A stretch of DNA of 64,000 bases from Helianthus annuus (taxonomy: Eukaryota > Streptophyta > Magnoliopsida > Asterales > Asteraceae), in NCBI RefSeq assembly GCF_002127325.2, contig NC_035437.2, positions 166,252,263 through 166,316,262 on the forward strand, read 5' to 3'. Positions 22,333-34,900 of the stretch are shown here, piece after piece; within the stretch, counting starts at the first letter, position 1; every line of letters begins with the position of its first letter. Under the pieces are notes generated by a model, which saw only the letters and a program-made list of their open reading frames with translations, did no database searches and was not told the DNA's origin. The position numbers and the translations under genes are program-made.

Positions 22333-23217
22333 AGTGAATTTCAAGGATTGTCCTTTATCTTTATATCAATTTTCAGGCGTTGTCCTTTATGTTCAAAATT
22401 GATGAGTTTTGTACTTTATGTTTTCAAATTATACACGTTTTGTCCTTTAGGCCTAACCCAATTAGTTTTTTCAGTTAAATTTGGTCATTTTTGTCAATTC
22501 ATATTTGTAGGGGCTAATTGTGTAAATAATATAAATAACCAACATTTTAAAAAATAAAAAATACTTTAAAAACTAGTATTAAGCACCCTCCGCGTTGCGG
22601 TGGGGGCGAGCACTAATTACGCACTACTGCCAGCGACCACCGAAACTGAAGTTGCGGCGTGTTAATGCGAAGAAATTAAACCGGAACGTAAAACATAGAA
22701 TAAAATAACTAAGTTGATTTAGGACTTGCGCGTTATAATGAACTCGCGTCTATTTTTTCCTGTTTGACAGGTTCATCGTAATCTATATTTAATATATATC
22801 ATTACCACTATACAAACCATTATGCATACATTACAACAACCATTGCATCAATATGTTACAAATTATATTTATACAAGATTTTGGCTAAATTAATTAGATG
22901 ATTATAAATAATAATAATTTACAAATAAAACAACACAACTTTGAATAGATCAAACCGATTGAATATTGTAAGATAATGAAACCATTATTTGATTAGGGTA
23001 CAACCACTTAAGCACAATTTACAACCATACATGCATACAAAAACAGATTGAATTTGGTAAGGTAATGAAACCATTGTTATTTGATTAAGGTACAACCACT
23101 TAAACACAACTTACAACCTATATTGTATTAAGGTACAACCATTTAAGCACAACTTACAACAAAAGATGTACACAAATGTTTCAAATTGATGGTATATAAA
23201 TGATTTCAGTAAATAAA

Positions 23218-23432
23218 GAGCGCGCTCTCTCTCTCTCTCATTCACTATCTCTCCATCTTTTTCACATCTGTCTCTCCCACACCACCACCATTATCTACCC
23301 CACCACCACCACCACCACCAACACCACCATCCACCCCACACCACCACCATATCGAGTACAACCACCACCCACTGCTCTTCACCTGCTAAACAACCCCCCA
23401 CCCACCGCAACACTCCAACCACCACCCCTTTG
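23218..23432 (+). repeat. CT and CCA/ACC microsatellite block
   Basis: A (CT)n tract at 23225-23241 is followed by an almost continuous CCACCA/ACC-rich stretch. The ORF across it is compositional and is not annotated as a gene. Confidence 0.8.
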
Positions 23433-24148
23433 ATTGTGGTGAGACGGTGATTGGGGGTTTTCAGACTAAATCATCACAGCTGCTACAAGTAACGAGGGTG
23501 AATCGTTCAAAGTTTAGATGATTGTAGACGCAAGACCGGGCAAACAGTTAGGGTTTCACGGACCACTATCACAAAGTCGATTCAAGCAACGGCAGCAGCG
23601 GCGGTTTTTTCGACTCCGACTCAAATATTGCAAACGCAGTGGCTATCAATCGGGTATTTCGCTACAGCTACGGAGAGAAATAGGGCTTCATTGGTCATGG
23701 AATCATTAGGCTTGTTTAACTTTCTGTTTGGATACTTTGGTTTATGAGAGAGGGACCATGTTTGGATAATGGATACAGTAAGCTTATATTGTTTTTAATA
23801 ATTTGTGACTGACATTTGACAATGGATTTGAATGTTAAAGTATTATTTAATGCCTAGGATGCAGATGATTTAATTGTTGATCCACTCAACTTTGAGTGGA
23901 TGCGAGAAGCTAATTGCCCTGTTGCAAGTACAATAACATTTATGTATTAGCATCATCTGGTTTATATGCACTATGCAGTATGCACTACGGCTAGGGGTTG
24001 TTGGTTGTGCAGTGGTGGCCGGAGGTGGTTGAGGGTGGTGGCCGGAGGTGGTTGTTGGTGGTGGCTGAGGAGAGGTAGAGAGAGAGAGCTAGAGAGAGGG
24101 GGGGGATGTTTCTTTATATATAAATATATATACACACATATTATACTA

Positions 24149-25029
24149 GGGGAAGGTTCAAATGAAAACCACTAGTTATTGTGAAAACTAGAAAACTAAC
24201 TAAAACCCACTAAAAAGGAGGGGGGGAAGACTTTTAATGAAGGAGGGGTAAAATTGGAACAAAAAATATATAACTTTTCAAACATTTCCCATTTCTCCAT
24301 ACGTTATCATTTTAAAACAAAAATGGCACCATAAGATCACAAATTTTCTTATCTTTCATTCAAGTATATTCGAGCATATTTTTTATGACATAAAAAAAGA
24401 TTTATGGTGTCGTCTTGTTTTCAATACTATTATTATAGTAGTGCACAAGTGCAATATAACATGTACTACAATGTGCATTACATGCTTAAAATTAGCTTTT
24501 TGATTCTAGTTTAGCTTTTAGGGTTAGTTTTTTTGGAGGTTTAGGATTAGGATTAGGTTTTTGGGTGTGGGGGGGGGGGGGGGGAGGAGGGTTTAGGTTT
24601 TTGGGAGGTGGGGGTGGGGGGGGGTTAGGTTTTTTTCGGGTTTATGTTTAGGGTTTAGTTTTAGGTTTTCGGGAGGGTGGGGGGTGGGGGGGTTTAGGTT
24701 TTTGGGGGGAGGGGAGGGGGGTTAGGCTTTTGGTGGGAGGGTGAATTTAGGTTTTTGGGGGGGTGGGGGTGGAGGGTTTAGGTTTTTGGGGGGTGTCGGT
24801 GGGGGGTGGGTTAAGTGGTTTAGGCTTTCCGTATTAGTGCACATGTGCAGTACAACCGAAATTTTTTTTTTTTTTTGAATTTTTTTTCCATATATAAAGA
24901 GTAGCGATTTTTCTAAAAAAAATTGTAAAAAAAAAAAAAAATTTTGTATGTTTTTTAGGTTTTTTTAGGCTTTTTTAGTTAGTTTTCGAGTTTTCACAAT
25001 AAAAGTGGTTTTCATTTGAACCATCCCCT
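24149..25029 (+). mobile_element. TIR element nested in the 2.9 kb MULE (881 bp)
   Basis: Ends GGGGAAGGTTCAAATGAAAACC and the inverted GGTTTTCATTTGAACCATCCCC, with perfect 9-bp TSD ATTATACTA (24140-24148, 25030-25038). Same family as 58816-59162. Its interior carries the G-rich telomere-like block. Confidence 0.92.
24541..24830 (+). repeat. G-rich TTTAGGTTTTTGGG tract
   Basis: About eight irregular copies of (T)TTAGGTTTTTGGG separated by G runs up to 18 long. The motif resembles degenerate plant telomere repeat (TTTAGGG) and has strong G-quadruplex potential. It lies inside the nested TIR element, so it is interstitial, not a chromosome end. Confidence 0.85.
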
Positions 25030-25294
25030 ATTATACTATATATTATATTATTTTTTAAATTTATTTTAATTATTAACTTATGTTAAAGTAATTGGTAAAA
25101 AGACCAAATTGCCCTGAGTGATCAAATTTAACAGAAAAAATTAACTGAGTTTGGCTTAAAGGACAAAACGTGTATGATTTGAAAACATAAAGTACAAAAA
25201 TCGTCAATTTTAAACATAAAGGACAGCGCCTGAAAACGGGTATAAAGATAAAGGACAATCTTTGAAATTCACTCTAAATAACAGGTAAAAAAAA

Positions 25295-27627
25295 GAGTTA
25301 AATGCTTGGTTGGTCCCTGTGGTTTGCAAAAATTGCAGACTTGGTCCTAAGGGTTTAATAATTACATACTTGGTCCTAATGGTTGTAATTTTTCCACTCA
25401 GGTGGTCCTTAATACTAACCTTTGTTAATTTTTCCAGTTAAGTGTATGTGAAATCACTAGAATACCCTTGAACATTTAAAAAAAATATATAATACATGAC
25501 CCACCTTCTTCCTTCTCTCTTTCTCTCTCTCTAATAAAACCACTGCAACTTACAAGAAAACATGAATCTCCACCACCACCACCTAACACCTAACCACCAC
25601 AACACCACCCCCAACCACTGTGACAAAACTGTTACTTCGTAAACCACCGCACAGCCCTGTCGCGCCACTCATAACAACCAACCACGACAACCCCTACCAC
25701 CCTCAACTACCTGCTGCAAAAACGAATCTGGCCGGAAACACCAATGTGTGGATTTTAGAGAGATCGAGAGAGAGTTGGAGAGAAAGTGAGGAGCCGACAT
25801 AATTCCGACGACTGTGGTGCACCGCAGAATCCCAACGACCGACGGCCCCTTTCTTCTCTTTTTCTTGCGTCACTTCTGCTTTGAATTCAACTCAGATTCA
25901 ATCATTCAAAATGGTTAATCAAGCATATTCAATACGTATAATGAATCTAGATGAATTATTCAAAGAAACAAACTAATTGAATGGGTCTTTTGAAGTACTG
26001 TAATATGTGATAGACTTTGCTATTTTTTTGAAGAACATGGAGTCTAGAATACATACGACTGATATAAAATTAGCAAATTAGGATTTGTTTGATACTTTAA
26101 TTGATTTAGGATCTGTGTGCAAAATGATGAGTTAGGTGGCGCTTGAGTACTGGTTATGGAGGATTGTATGAATGAGAGAAAAGGAAGAAGAAGGTGGAGG
26201 TGGAGGTGTTGGCGGTGACAGGGCCGGCTCAACCATTTTGGTGGCCTTAAGCGAAGTACAAAATTGAGGCCCAAAAAAAAAATTGGCTGTAAAGTCACGA
26301 ATGAAAAAAATACTTTTTGCACCCATTCACAAACCTAATGCCTTGATATCAAGACTATTTGATAAAAACCCTCCTCCTTTATCCGGGCTTGGGACCGGCA
26401 AAATAAACTAAAAAGTTTATAGTTGGCGGAGTTAAAAATACAATCAGCAAACACCAACAACTTATCTTCCTATTAACCTACAATCAACAAAAGAATCATA
26501 ATAATCACAAGCTTTAATCAAGAAAACAATACATCAAGACTTAATAATACAATAAGCAAACACCAACAACTTATGTACCAACAAGAAAGCAACAAATAAT
26601 CACAACACCCATCAGAAAAACATTCAAGATCCAATTTCATAAGAAACCATGTTCTAAGAGGCATTTTATGAAACAGAAGGTGTGCAACAAAAAGTGACAT
26701 ATATCCAATACAAAAATCAGCCAAAATAAGAGAATAAATGGAAACCAATTAACCAATTCATCTCCCAATTGAGTAGCAGCAACACTGAAGACTTCTCGAA
26801 TGACCAGAATGACTTCCACAGAACACACAAATCTTCTTGAACTTGCTGCTTGAACCCTCTTCCATTATCAAACCTTTAAGACTTTATGACAAAAAAGTAA
26901 TCAAAGTTTGCACATTTATCTCCTTTAAAACCTTGAGGGGACAACTGAGATTACATTACATACTAAAATTGATTTACTGTAGAACAAATCAAAGATTATG
27001 TATACGGTATACCTGGAATTAGCGCTACAATCTCTATTATCTTCATTTGCGGCGCCTAAACCTCGCATCCATCATGATTGTTTCCATCGACGAATGCGGA
27101 TTGGCAGTTTCCTTGTCGATTCGTTGCCCTAGATCACCTCTGTCTGTTCGTTCGGCGTTCCCCAGAGTATCACGCGTAGCGGCCTTGTTTTATTGTTTCC
27201 CTGATTTAACTAGCGGCCCCATTATAAGCCCAATTCCATAAAACTTGTAAGCCCAAACAAAACACAGGTGTATAAAAAAAATTTGGTTGGAGGCCCTAAA
27301 AAAATGTGGCCTAAAGCCCTAGCTTGAGTTAGCTGGCCCATGGGCCGGCCCTGGGCGGTGAGCCGGTGATGGGTTAGAGAGACTGAAAGACGGGGAGAAG
27401 AAAAATGAGGGGGTGGACCCATCTTTTCTTGTTTTTGTTTTTTTTATTGTTTAGGGACAGTTTAGTCATTTCATAAAGACTTAACTGGAAAATTTAAGAA
27501 AGATTAGTGTTAAGGACCACCCGAGTGCAAAAATTACAACCACTGGGATCAAGTGTGTAATTAGTAAACCCTTAGGACCAAATCTGCAATTTTTGTAAAC
27601 CACAGGGACCAACCAAGCATTTAACTC
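25295..27627 (+). mobile_element. Mutator-like TIR element (~2.33 kb) with nested hAT
   Basis: Inverted arms of about 170 bp (GAGTTAAATGCTTGGTTGG at each end). Flanks TAAAAAAAA (25286-25294) and TAAAAAAAC (27628-27636) give an 8-9 bp TSD. It begins only 11 bp after the previous element's TSD. CCACC-rich and CT-rich sequence fills the left interior; no transposase is seen. Confidence 0.87.
26219..27353 (+). mobile_element. hAT element, non-autonomous (1135 bp)
   Basis: Ends CAGGGCCGGCTC and the inverted GGGCCGGCCCTG; perfect 8-bp TSD GGCGGTGA (26211-26218, 27354-27361). The interior has no hAT transposase or BED finger frame. Confidence 0.95.
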
Positions 27628-27843
27628 TAAAAAAACTAAAACATGCAATTTTTGTACACATGCTTGACGTTTAAGTCCATCAGTCCAATGTTAGTGATAT
27701 GTGATGATGTTTCATGATTAACTCATATTCTCTATTGAGTATCACATTTATTATAATAGGCAATGCTGACTCATTTCCCTTTTAGCTACTATTTAACATT
27801 TCCAATGAGGTATCAACCCGTTTATGACTCATTTCCCTTTTAG

Positions 27844-29305
27844 CTATTGCAAGAGAGGTTGCTAATGTGACACGGCTTGGCATTGAGGTACTTTTTTATT
27901 ATGTGGATGAAGGGGTGTTTTGGATGCATGTTTTTAAGCTGGTTATGTGATATTGAATAATCATATTCAGATAATCAACGGTGATAATCAATGCTGATTG
28001 ATGGATGTTTGTTTCTCTTTGAAAATTTCGAGGTAGCCATAGTTGTTGGTGGAGGAAACATCTTTCGTGGAGCCTCATGGGCAGGAAGTGGTGGTCTCGA
28101 TCGTTCATCAGTTGATTACATAGGGTACCGCTTACTTCTTACCCTTTAGTCATTCTTTTGTTAACGAAGTTAAAATTTTTGTAGCATGGGTAATTTGGTA
28201 ATTCTAAACAATGTTGGTTTGTTGCAAAATGTTATATGCCATAGTGAGTAGATAGCCTTATGTGTGAAGCTTTGATAGACCCTTGATTCGTCATTTGAAG
28301 GGAGTTCCATATTTTGCTTATTAAACTGACTTGAAGTATTTTTTGTCTTAGGTTTCATAGTGTCATTAAATCTCACTGCTATGACCAACTTTGACTTGAT
28401 ATGTGTGAGGTGCCTTAAGGCCCTGAGGAGTTTTCTAGATAGTCTTGTGCACCTCACGCCTCAAGCGCGCTTTTTAAAGCCAAGTTGGTGCTAAATTTTT
28501 TTGACATAATGCTCTTAAAAATGGTTTGATGTATAAAGATTATTATTATCTATCATGTTAGGGCGCAATCAGGATCTGTTCTAGTAGTAGAACGTGGCGG
28601 AATCGATCAATGGCGAGGTGCGGAATCCCTCGACACCGTCTGAGAATCAACAACAACAATCTCAACGCTTAACATGTCTGATTTCATTGATAGAAAGTGA
28701 AAATACAGAAGATCCAGATGAAAGTCAGATAGAGCTTCGCTATGACAGTTCAACAAAAGGTCCTAGACAACTAGCCCTACAGCAGTATTTATAGGCAAAC
28801 AGGGAAGGTTAGGGTGTCACCCGTTCAGATGGCCATCCGTTCGGATGACACATATCATCCTTACGGATCACACTTGTCAGTTAAAGCACCGTTCCCTGTT
28901 TTGTCTAGACACACAATACATACATATACAAAAACACACATACAGGACAAAATACATAAGACTCGATACAGACGAAAGCTACAGACATAATGCACTAACA
29001 TATCGTTTTTAGTTGTAAAACAAAACATGCTCTAAGTGATTTTGTTTGGGCAATAAATACCAAGCTTTGTTGGATCAGGATGTTAGCAACTGTGACGAAT
29101 GCTATATATTTGCAAGCAACGATGGAGAGGATTGGAATCCTAACAAGAGTCAAGACAGCATTTCGAATGTCTAAAGTTGTTGAACCGTATATATGTCGGC
29201 CTACAGTTAGGCATTTAGAAAAAGGAAGAGACGTCATTTTCGCAGCAGGAATGGGAAATCCGTTCTTCGCTACAGATGCTGTTGCAGCCCTTTGCTGTGC
29301 ATATA
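27844..29305 (+). pseudogene. Fragment of plastid-type UMP kinase gene (PyrH family)
   Basis: Three exons of a bacterial-type UMP kinase, the class imported into chloroplasts to phosphorylate UMP. Exon 27844-27887 reads IAREVANVTRLGIE; exon 28033-28124 reads [18 protein letters not shown] then [11 protein letters not shown], the glycine-rich phosphate-binding loop; exon 29079-29305 reads [19 protein letters not shown] and later [20 protein letters not shown]. Splice sites are consistent and phase is kept. The N-terminal exons and everything after the DAVAALCCA segment are missing, so essential nucleotide-binding parts are absent. A solo LTR sits in the second intron. I infer a non-functional copy of a gene located elsewhere. 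Confidence 0.8.
28556..29000 (-). repeat. Solo LTR (445 bp) in the UMP kinase fragment intron
   Basis: On the minus strand it runs TGTTAGTGCATTATG...GCGCCCTAACA, with TATA box TATAAATA near 28790. 5-bp flanks TATCA (28551-28555) and TATCG (29001-29005) differ at one base. No internal region is seen. Probably Copia or TRIM type; the family is not recognised. Confidence 0.8.
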
Positions 29306-29969
29306 GTAAGTGTATTACTATGTATCATGAAAATTACAATGAATAGATTTGCTTAGAGTAGCCAACATTTATCATATTGCTTACAGCCTGATTATACATA
29401 GCTAGAGGTGATTAACTGATTATACATTTAGCTGAAGTATAAACAATTTTCGAGTATTTGGTATGTTTTGGCTTTTTGGGCTTGGGGTATCTGAAGGTGA
29501 TGCGAACTACATGTGTGTAGGTTGGAACAACTGAATGAGACGAAGTTCAAGCTAGTGAATGAGATGAAGTTGAGAAGTATCTATGTGGGCGCACAAAGGT
29601 TGATGGCAATCGTTATGTTCTTGGTTTAGCATGCTGCAACATGCACGTGATGTATAAATCATGTGTACTCGATTGTATTTAGGTTTTGCTTTATTGTTTT
29701 AACATGATTAAACATGTTGATGGTTATTTATTTGTCATTTAAAAGACGTTCTCTTTTTTTATAATTCATTTTCAATTAAACCTTAAAAAATGTATAGAAA
29801 TTCGTTATTTAATAAAATATGATATGTAAAATTTCTAAAAACTACCCATATTTTTTTTACACGGGGTTTTATATCCGGGTTTTACATCCGGTATATAATT
29901 CACCAATATCATAAAAGAAAACAGAGTCTCCTTGAATCAACGTAACACTGAAGTCTTCCTCAGTCTCCA

Positions 29970-32900
29970 ATGGCGACGAAATCGGAGAATCCAAAGCCAC
30001 CCAAACCCTTGCCGTCCGTAATTCAGGCCTACTGGTTGCCGGCGATCCTCTTCTGCGCCTCCATGTTCTTCCAGCTCGTTGCTATTCCTCGCTCTTTTCC
30101 TCCTTCTCATTACGACGGTTTCTTTCTTTCTTTCTTTCTTTCTTACTTACTGTTGCACCTATTTTAACCTAATTTATGCGCCTTCTGCTTCAATTTCCCC
30201 CAATTTATCCTTATCCTTTGCGGTCTGATTTGCAGCTTTAGGGATCAAGTCGTTCAGCTCCATTGAACAAGTGAATGAGGCATACCAGAAACTCTATTTG
30301 AATTGGTAAGTTTAGGTTTCAGATTGTCGTAGTTATAATTGTTAATTATGTTTATGTATTGTTAAGTCAACAGCTATTGACTATATTGTTCTGGAAAATA
30401 GATTTTTTTTTTTCTGGTTAAAGTTAGTAGTATTTTAATGTGGAATTTATTATTCATGTAGAGTGGTTTGGTGGTTTTTGTTTGTTAATACAGTTTGGTG
30501 TAATTGTTAAAAGTGTAGTGTATGGTTTTTGATTTTCTTTTGATTTTAAGTTGGAAATTTATTTATTTGACTAAATGGAAAAAGTCTTCTTTGTATGATA
30601 CTTGTGCATCATTGAAACTATCATCATCATCATCATCATACTCAGTAAATCCCACCAATAGCAAAGCTAAGGTAGAGTCAGATGAGTGTAAGATGTAGAC
30701 AACCTTACCTCTACCCCGTAGGAATAGAGAGGCTGCTTCCAGTGAGACCCCCGGCTCGATTGTTGTTTTGCATCAAGCCTTAGACATAAGGCACATAACA
30801 CTCAGCAATGGAGACAAATGCCGATTAATGCATGTACCCCCTTGTCTTTCGGCTATCAACGCCACCACATGATGCATCATTAACCATCCGCCTCTTTTAA
30901 CGTTATTTTCACGAAATTAGCACCCCCCCCCCCCCCCCCCCGGACGAGCGCCCTGCGCCCACACATATATACATTATATGCGCATACCACAAGCGGGGCC
31001 ATCATTATTGAAACTATGCATAAATTAAATATTTTTAAGACGATGAAGGGATATTGAGAATTTGAGATGAAAGATCAAAGATCATACATGTTACATAATC
31101 TTGGATGATGAAAACTACAAGCTATTAGCTAACTAACCATCAAACAACATATATTTTTTTTTTCTTCTTTCATAATGTTATTTAACTAAATCACCCTTCG
31201 GACTCGACTAAAATTTTTTGACGTTGATGACATTTACATGATCAGAATTAATGGGGCTACTTGATATTGGATTTACTTTCTTTCTATGTGTAATTGAACA
31301 ATACATAGACTTATCTTTTGGAGTATGGGTTTGGTTAGCCTAACAGGCTAACACTGATATTTAAGTTTTAACCATCCAGTGTGCTGTCAAACAAATAGGT
31401 GTTTAAACTAAACCATATCTGTAATCAAAAGTTATCAATCATGATCCTGTTTATTGTTTTTGTATTTGTTAATAAGGCTGCGTGACAATGCAATAACAAA
31501 AATAATTTAAAAAATTACGTTGCAGGAAAGCAGGGAAGGGACCTTCTTCAACTCTTGATATGATTAAGGTTTGTGTAATTCCTTATTCCGACTGTTTACA
31601 GTTACAACACAAATCTTTATAATAATATGGGCATTTATGTCATTTAGTGTACACTTTTGTTTTATGGCTACTAGTTTTGATTTTCTTTTTCTTTTAAACT
31701 TTGTTTTGATATTAAATTGACCTTCATTTTCAGGCTCAGTATGCGTTTGAACTTCTTAGCAATCCCACATGGAAAAGGGATTATGATATATTTGGCATTG
31801 ATGAACATCTTGTGAGTTATGATATTTATAAGAGTTAATTGCTCGGATGGTCCCTGTGGTTTCACGTTTTTTCACGTTTAGTCCCCACCTTTTGAAAATA
31901 GCAGATATGCTCCCTATGGTTTGTTATTTTGTTACTCGGATAGTCCCTTGAATAGATGTCAGTTAGTTTGGAAATAGCATGTATGCTCCCTATGGTTTGC
32001 ATTTTGTTACTCGGATAGTCCCCTGAGTAAATGTCAGGGGACTATCCGAGTAACAAAATGACAAACCATAGGGAGCATACCTGCTATTTCCAAAAGCTAG
32101 GGACTAAACGTGAAAAAACGTAAAATCACAAGGACCATCCGGGCAATTAACTCTATTTATAATATCTTTCATATTTATAATATGCGAATTTCGTAGCTGT
32201 ATGCTAATATTGCTTTGTTGGTCGTAGCATGTAATGGAAAGCATCAAGGAAAAATACACTAATGCAGATTTTTCTGATATTAGTCTTCCATTGCTGGAAC
32301 CTACTTCATGTGGTTTGTAAAGTTGCCGTACTAAACTTGGATATTGGTTTGAAAAAAACCGTGTTTTGTTTTTGCTGATGTCATTTATTTATTTATTTAT
32401 TTTTTACTTTGTCTCAGAACCAGATCCGGCTTTTGAAGTGATTTCATCCGAGAACTTTGTTTCTAAGCTACAGAACAGCAACACATTACTTGTTCAGGTT
32501 TAAATAATGGTTTCTTTATGACTCTGATATTTTTTATATATTAACTAAATTTTATTTTCTATTGGAATTCTACTTCATTTCATTTATTATATTTGTTTGG
32601 TAAATTTGTTTCAGGTTTTCTCATTTGGGAGCAGCCAATGCGCCCAGTTTTCTAGTTCTTGGAAAAGAATCGGTATATTACTTTGTTAGACGTGTTTCCT
32701 GTTTTCATTAATTTAAAAAAAATGTCAATGATTTATAAAACAAAATATATATGGTTGGGTAAAGTTATCCTACAAAGTCTCCTAAATCTAAGAAGTGTAC
32801 AAAGACACAATGGATAGCAAAATATAACACAATGTCGAGCAAAATGCCGAAAAATATATAATACAATGTCGAGGAAAAAAGACACAATGACGCAAATTTA

Positions 32901-34860
32901 GAAAAGATACAATGCTAAATAAAAAGACACAGTGATATAAACAAAATTCTACAAGCTATAAATCCAAAAGTGAAAACCTAAAATCTCATATCGTAGAGTT
33001 CATGAGACGGTTCCAATGCCGCTTGAATGAGGTCAATCGGAGTCCGTTTGATACCACCCTTCTTACGACTTCTTACAATGTTGTAGAAGGCGCTAGGCGC
33101 TAGTCGGGCGGTGAGGTACCGCCTAGGGATTAATCGGATTGGACTTTTTAAGTATAATTTTACAAGTTTTTTATATATATATAGATAACTTTATACTTTT
33201 TATTAATAAATTTACAAGTTTAGGAGATAACTTTATACTTCTTATTGATAAATTTAAAAGTTTAGGAACCATATGTAAACTAGTGAAAGATAGAGGGGGT
33301 TAAATGTTAAAATACCTAAACTTAAATGTTAAAATAGGTTTATAACTAAAATTTGGGCTTTAAACCATGGGCCAGGTTTCAAAAATTGGGTTTATTGGGT
33401 CAAAAAACATGGGCCCGCTTAGTCCGATTTTGACCGACTTTTACCGATTTTGTCCGACTTTTACCGACTTTGACCAATTTTGACCATAACCGATTTTTTG
33501 ACCGACTAGCTTAAATTCAAGGTTTAAAAAAACGGAAACGAGTTTCGAGGCGTTTTCCCTTCACCTCACGAGGCGTAAGCCTTGAAGCGAACCGAGGCGT
33601 AAGCCCGAGGCGGAGTTAAAAAATAAATATAAATATTATACATCTTATAAAAATAGTAATACTAACTAAATTCATCATCAAATTCATCAAAATAATCAAA
33701 AACACACATATAAAAGACACAAATTGCTTGAAATTGACACAAAAACTCAAAAACATCAAAATCAAATAACAAAAACCCCTGAGGCGCACCCGAGGCGCAG
33801 CCGTTTTAGCGCCTCAGCCCCTCTGAGGCGCACATACAGTAGAAACCCCATGAGGCGCGCCTCAGAATCGTTTTTTGGCCGTTTCGCCTTGAGCCGCGCC
33901 TCGAGGCGCACGCCTCAACCGTTTTTTAAAACCATGCTTAAATTTAGGCAGTAACCCACCGACTAGCGCCTAGGCGCCGATTAATCGGCCGCCTAGGCCG
34001 ATTTCTGCAACATTGACTTCTTATTTTTACGAGACTTTGTATTTGATCCTAACCCTATATATGGTTTAGGTTTTTTTGTTTGTTTGTGTTTTTGTAATAC
34101 TAAATTTCCAGTGTTTGAAACTTTTATTTTTTATGATGTAATTTTCTTGCATAATTGCAGCTAGTTTACTGGATGGTATAGCAAATACCGGAATGATTGA
34201 GGTCGGTGATCTTAAGCTTGCAACGTATTTATCTGAAAAGAAATATACCGGCGCTCCTTTCTTTCGAAATGGTTGGTAACTTCATTATTACCAAACTCTA
34301 AAAACTAAGTTTTTAGAGGAAAATGTCATTTTTGTCCCTGAGGTTTGGCCAGTTTTCCGACTTTCGTCCAAAGGTTTGTTTTTCTGCATCTGGATCCAAA
34401 AGGTTTAAAATCTCGTCATTTTCATCCTGCTTGTTAACTCCATCCATTTTTCTCCGTTACGTCTGGGGTATTTTCGTATTTTTTGTTAACTTAAAGGACA
34501 ATTCGGTCTTTTTCACTTTATGTACAAGCATTTAGCGTAATGCATAAGTATTCAAAACAAAACAAAGTAAGTAAAAAGACGGAAATACCCCTGACTTAAC
34601 GTAGAAAAATGGATGGAGTTAACGAGCCGGATGATAATGGCAAGATTTCAAACCTTTTGCATCCAAATGCGGAAAATAAACCTTTGGACGAAAATCGCAA
34701 AACTGGCCAAACCTCAGGGACGAAAATGGCATTTTACTTTATTTTTTAATAGATTAGTTATTGCCTGATCATTTGATTGTGATACAGGTCTTCCTTCACT
34801 TGTCGCTTTTCCCCCTGGCTGTAAAACTTCAGATTGCATTGTTAGGTGAGTTTATAGAAG

Positions 34861-34900
<40 letters not shown>

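Larger units (their letters stand above)
22333..25275 (+). mobile_element. Mutator-like TIR element (~2.94 kb) with a nested element
   Basis: Inverted ends AGTGAATTTCAA(G/A)GATTGTCC extend about 180 bp (22333-22510 against 25090-25275). Direct repeats AAATAACAG flank it (22324-22332 and 25276-25284); since the last two bases can belong to the TIR, the TSD is 7-9 bp. No transposase is seen. Inside are CT and CCA microsatellites, a nested MITE and a G-rich block. Confidence 0.85.

Noticed and set aside
23200..23433. Proline/threonine-rich ORF
   Set aside because: Encoded by CT and CCA microsatellites within a TIR element.
24549..24830. True telomere array
   Set aside because: Repeats are irregular TTTAGGTTTTTGGG, not TTTAGGG, and are bounded by TIRs with a TSD.
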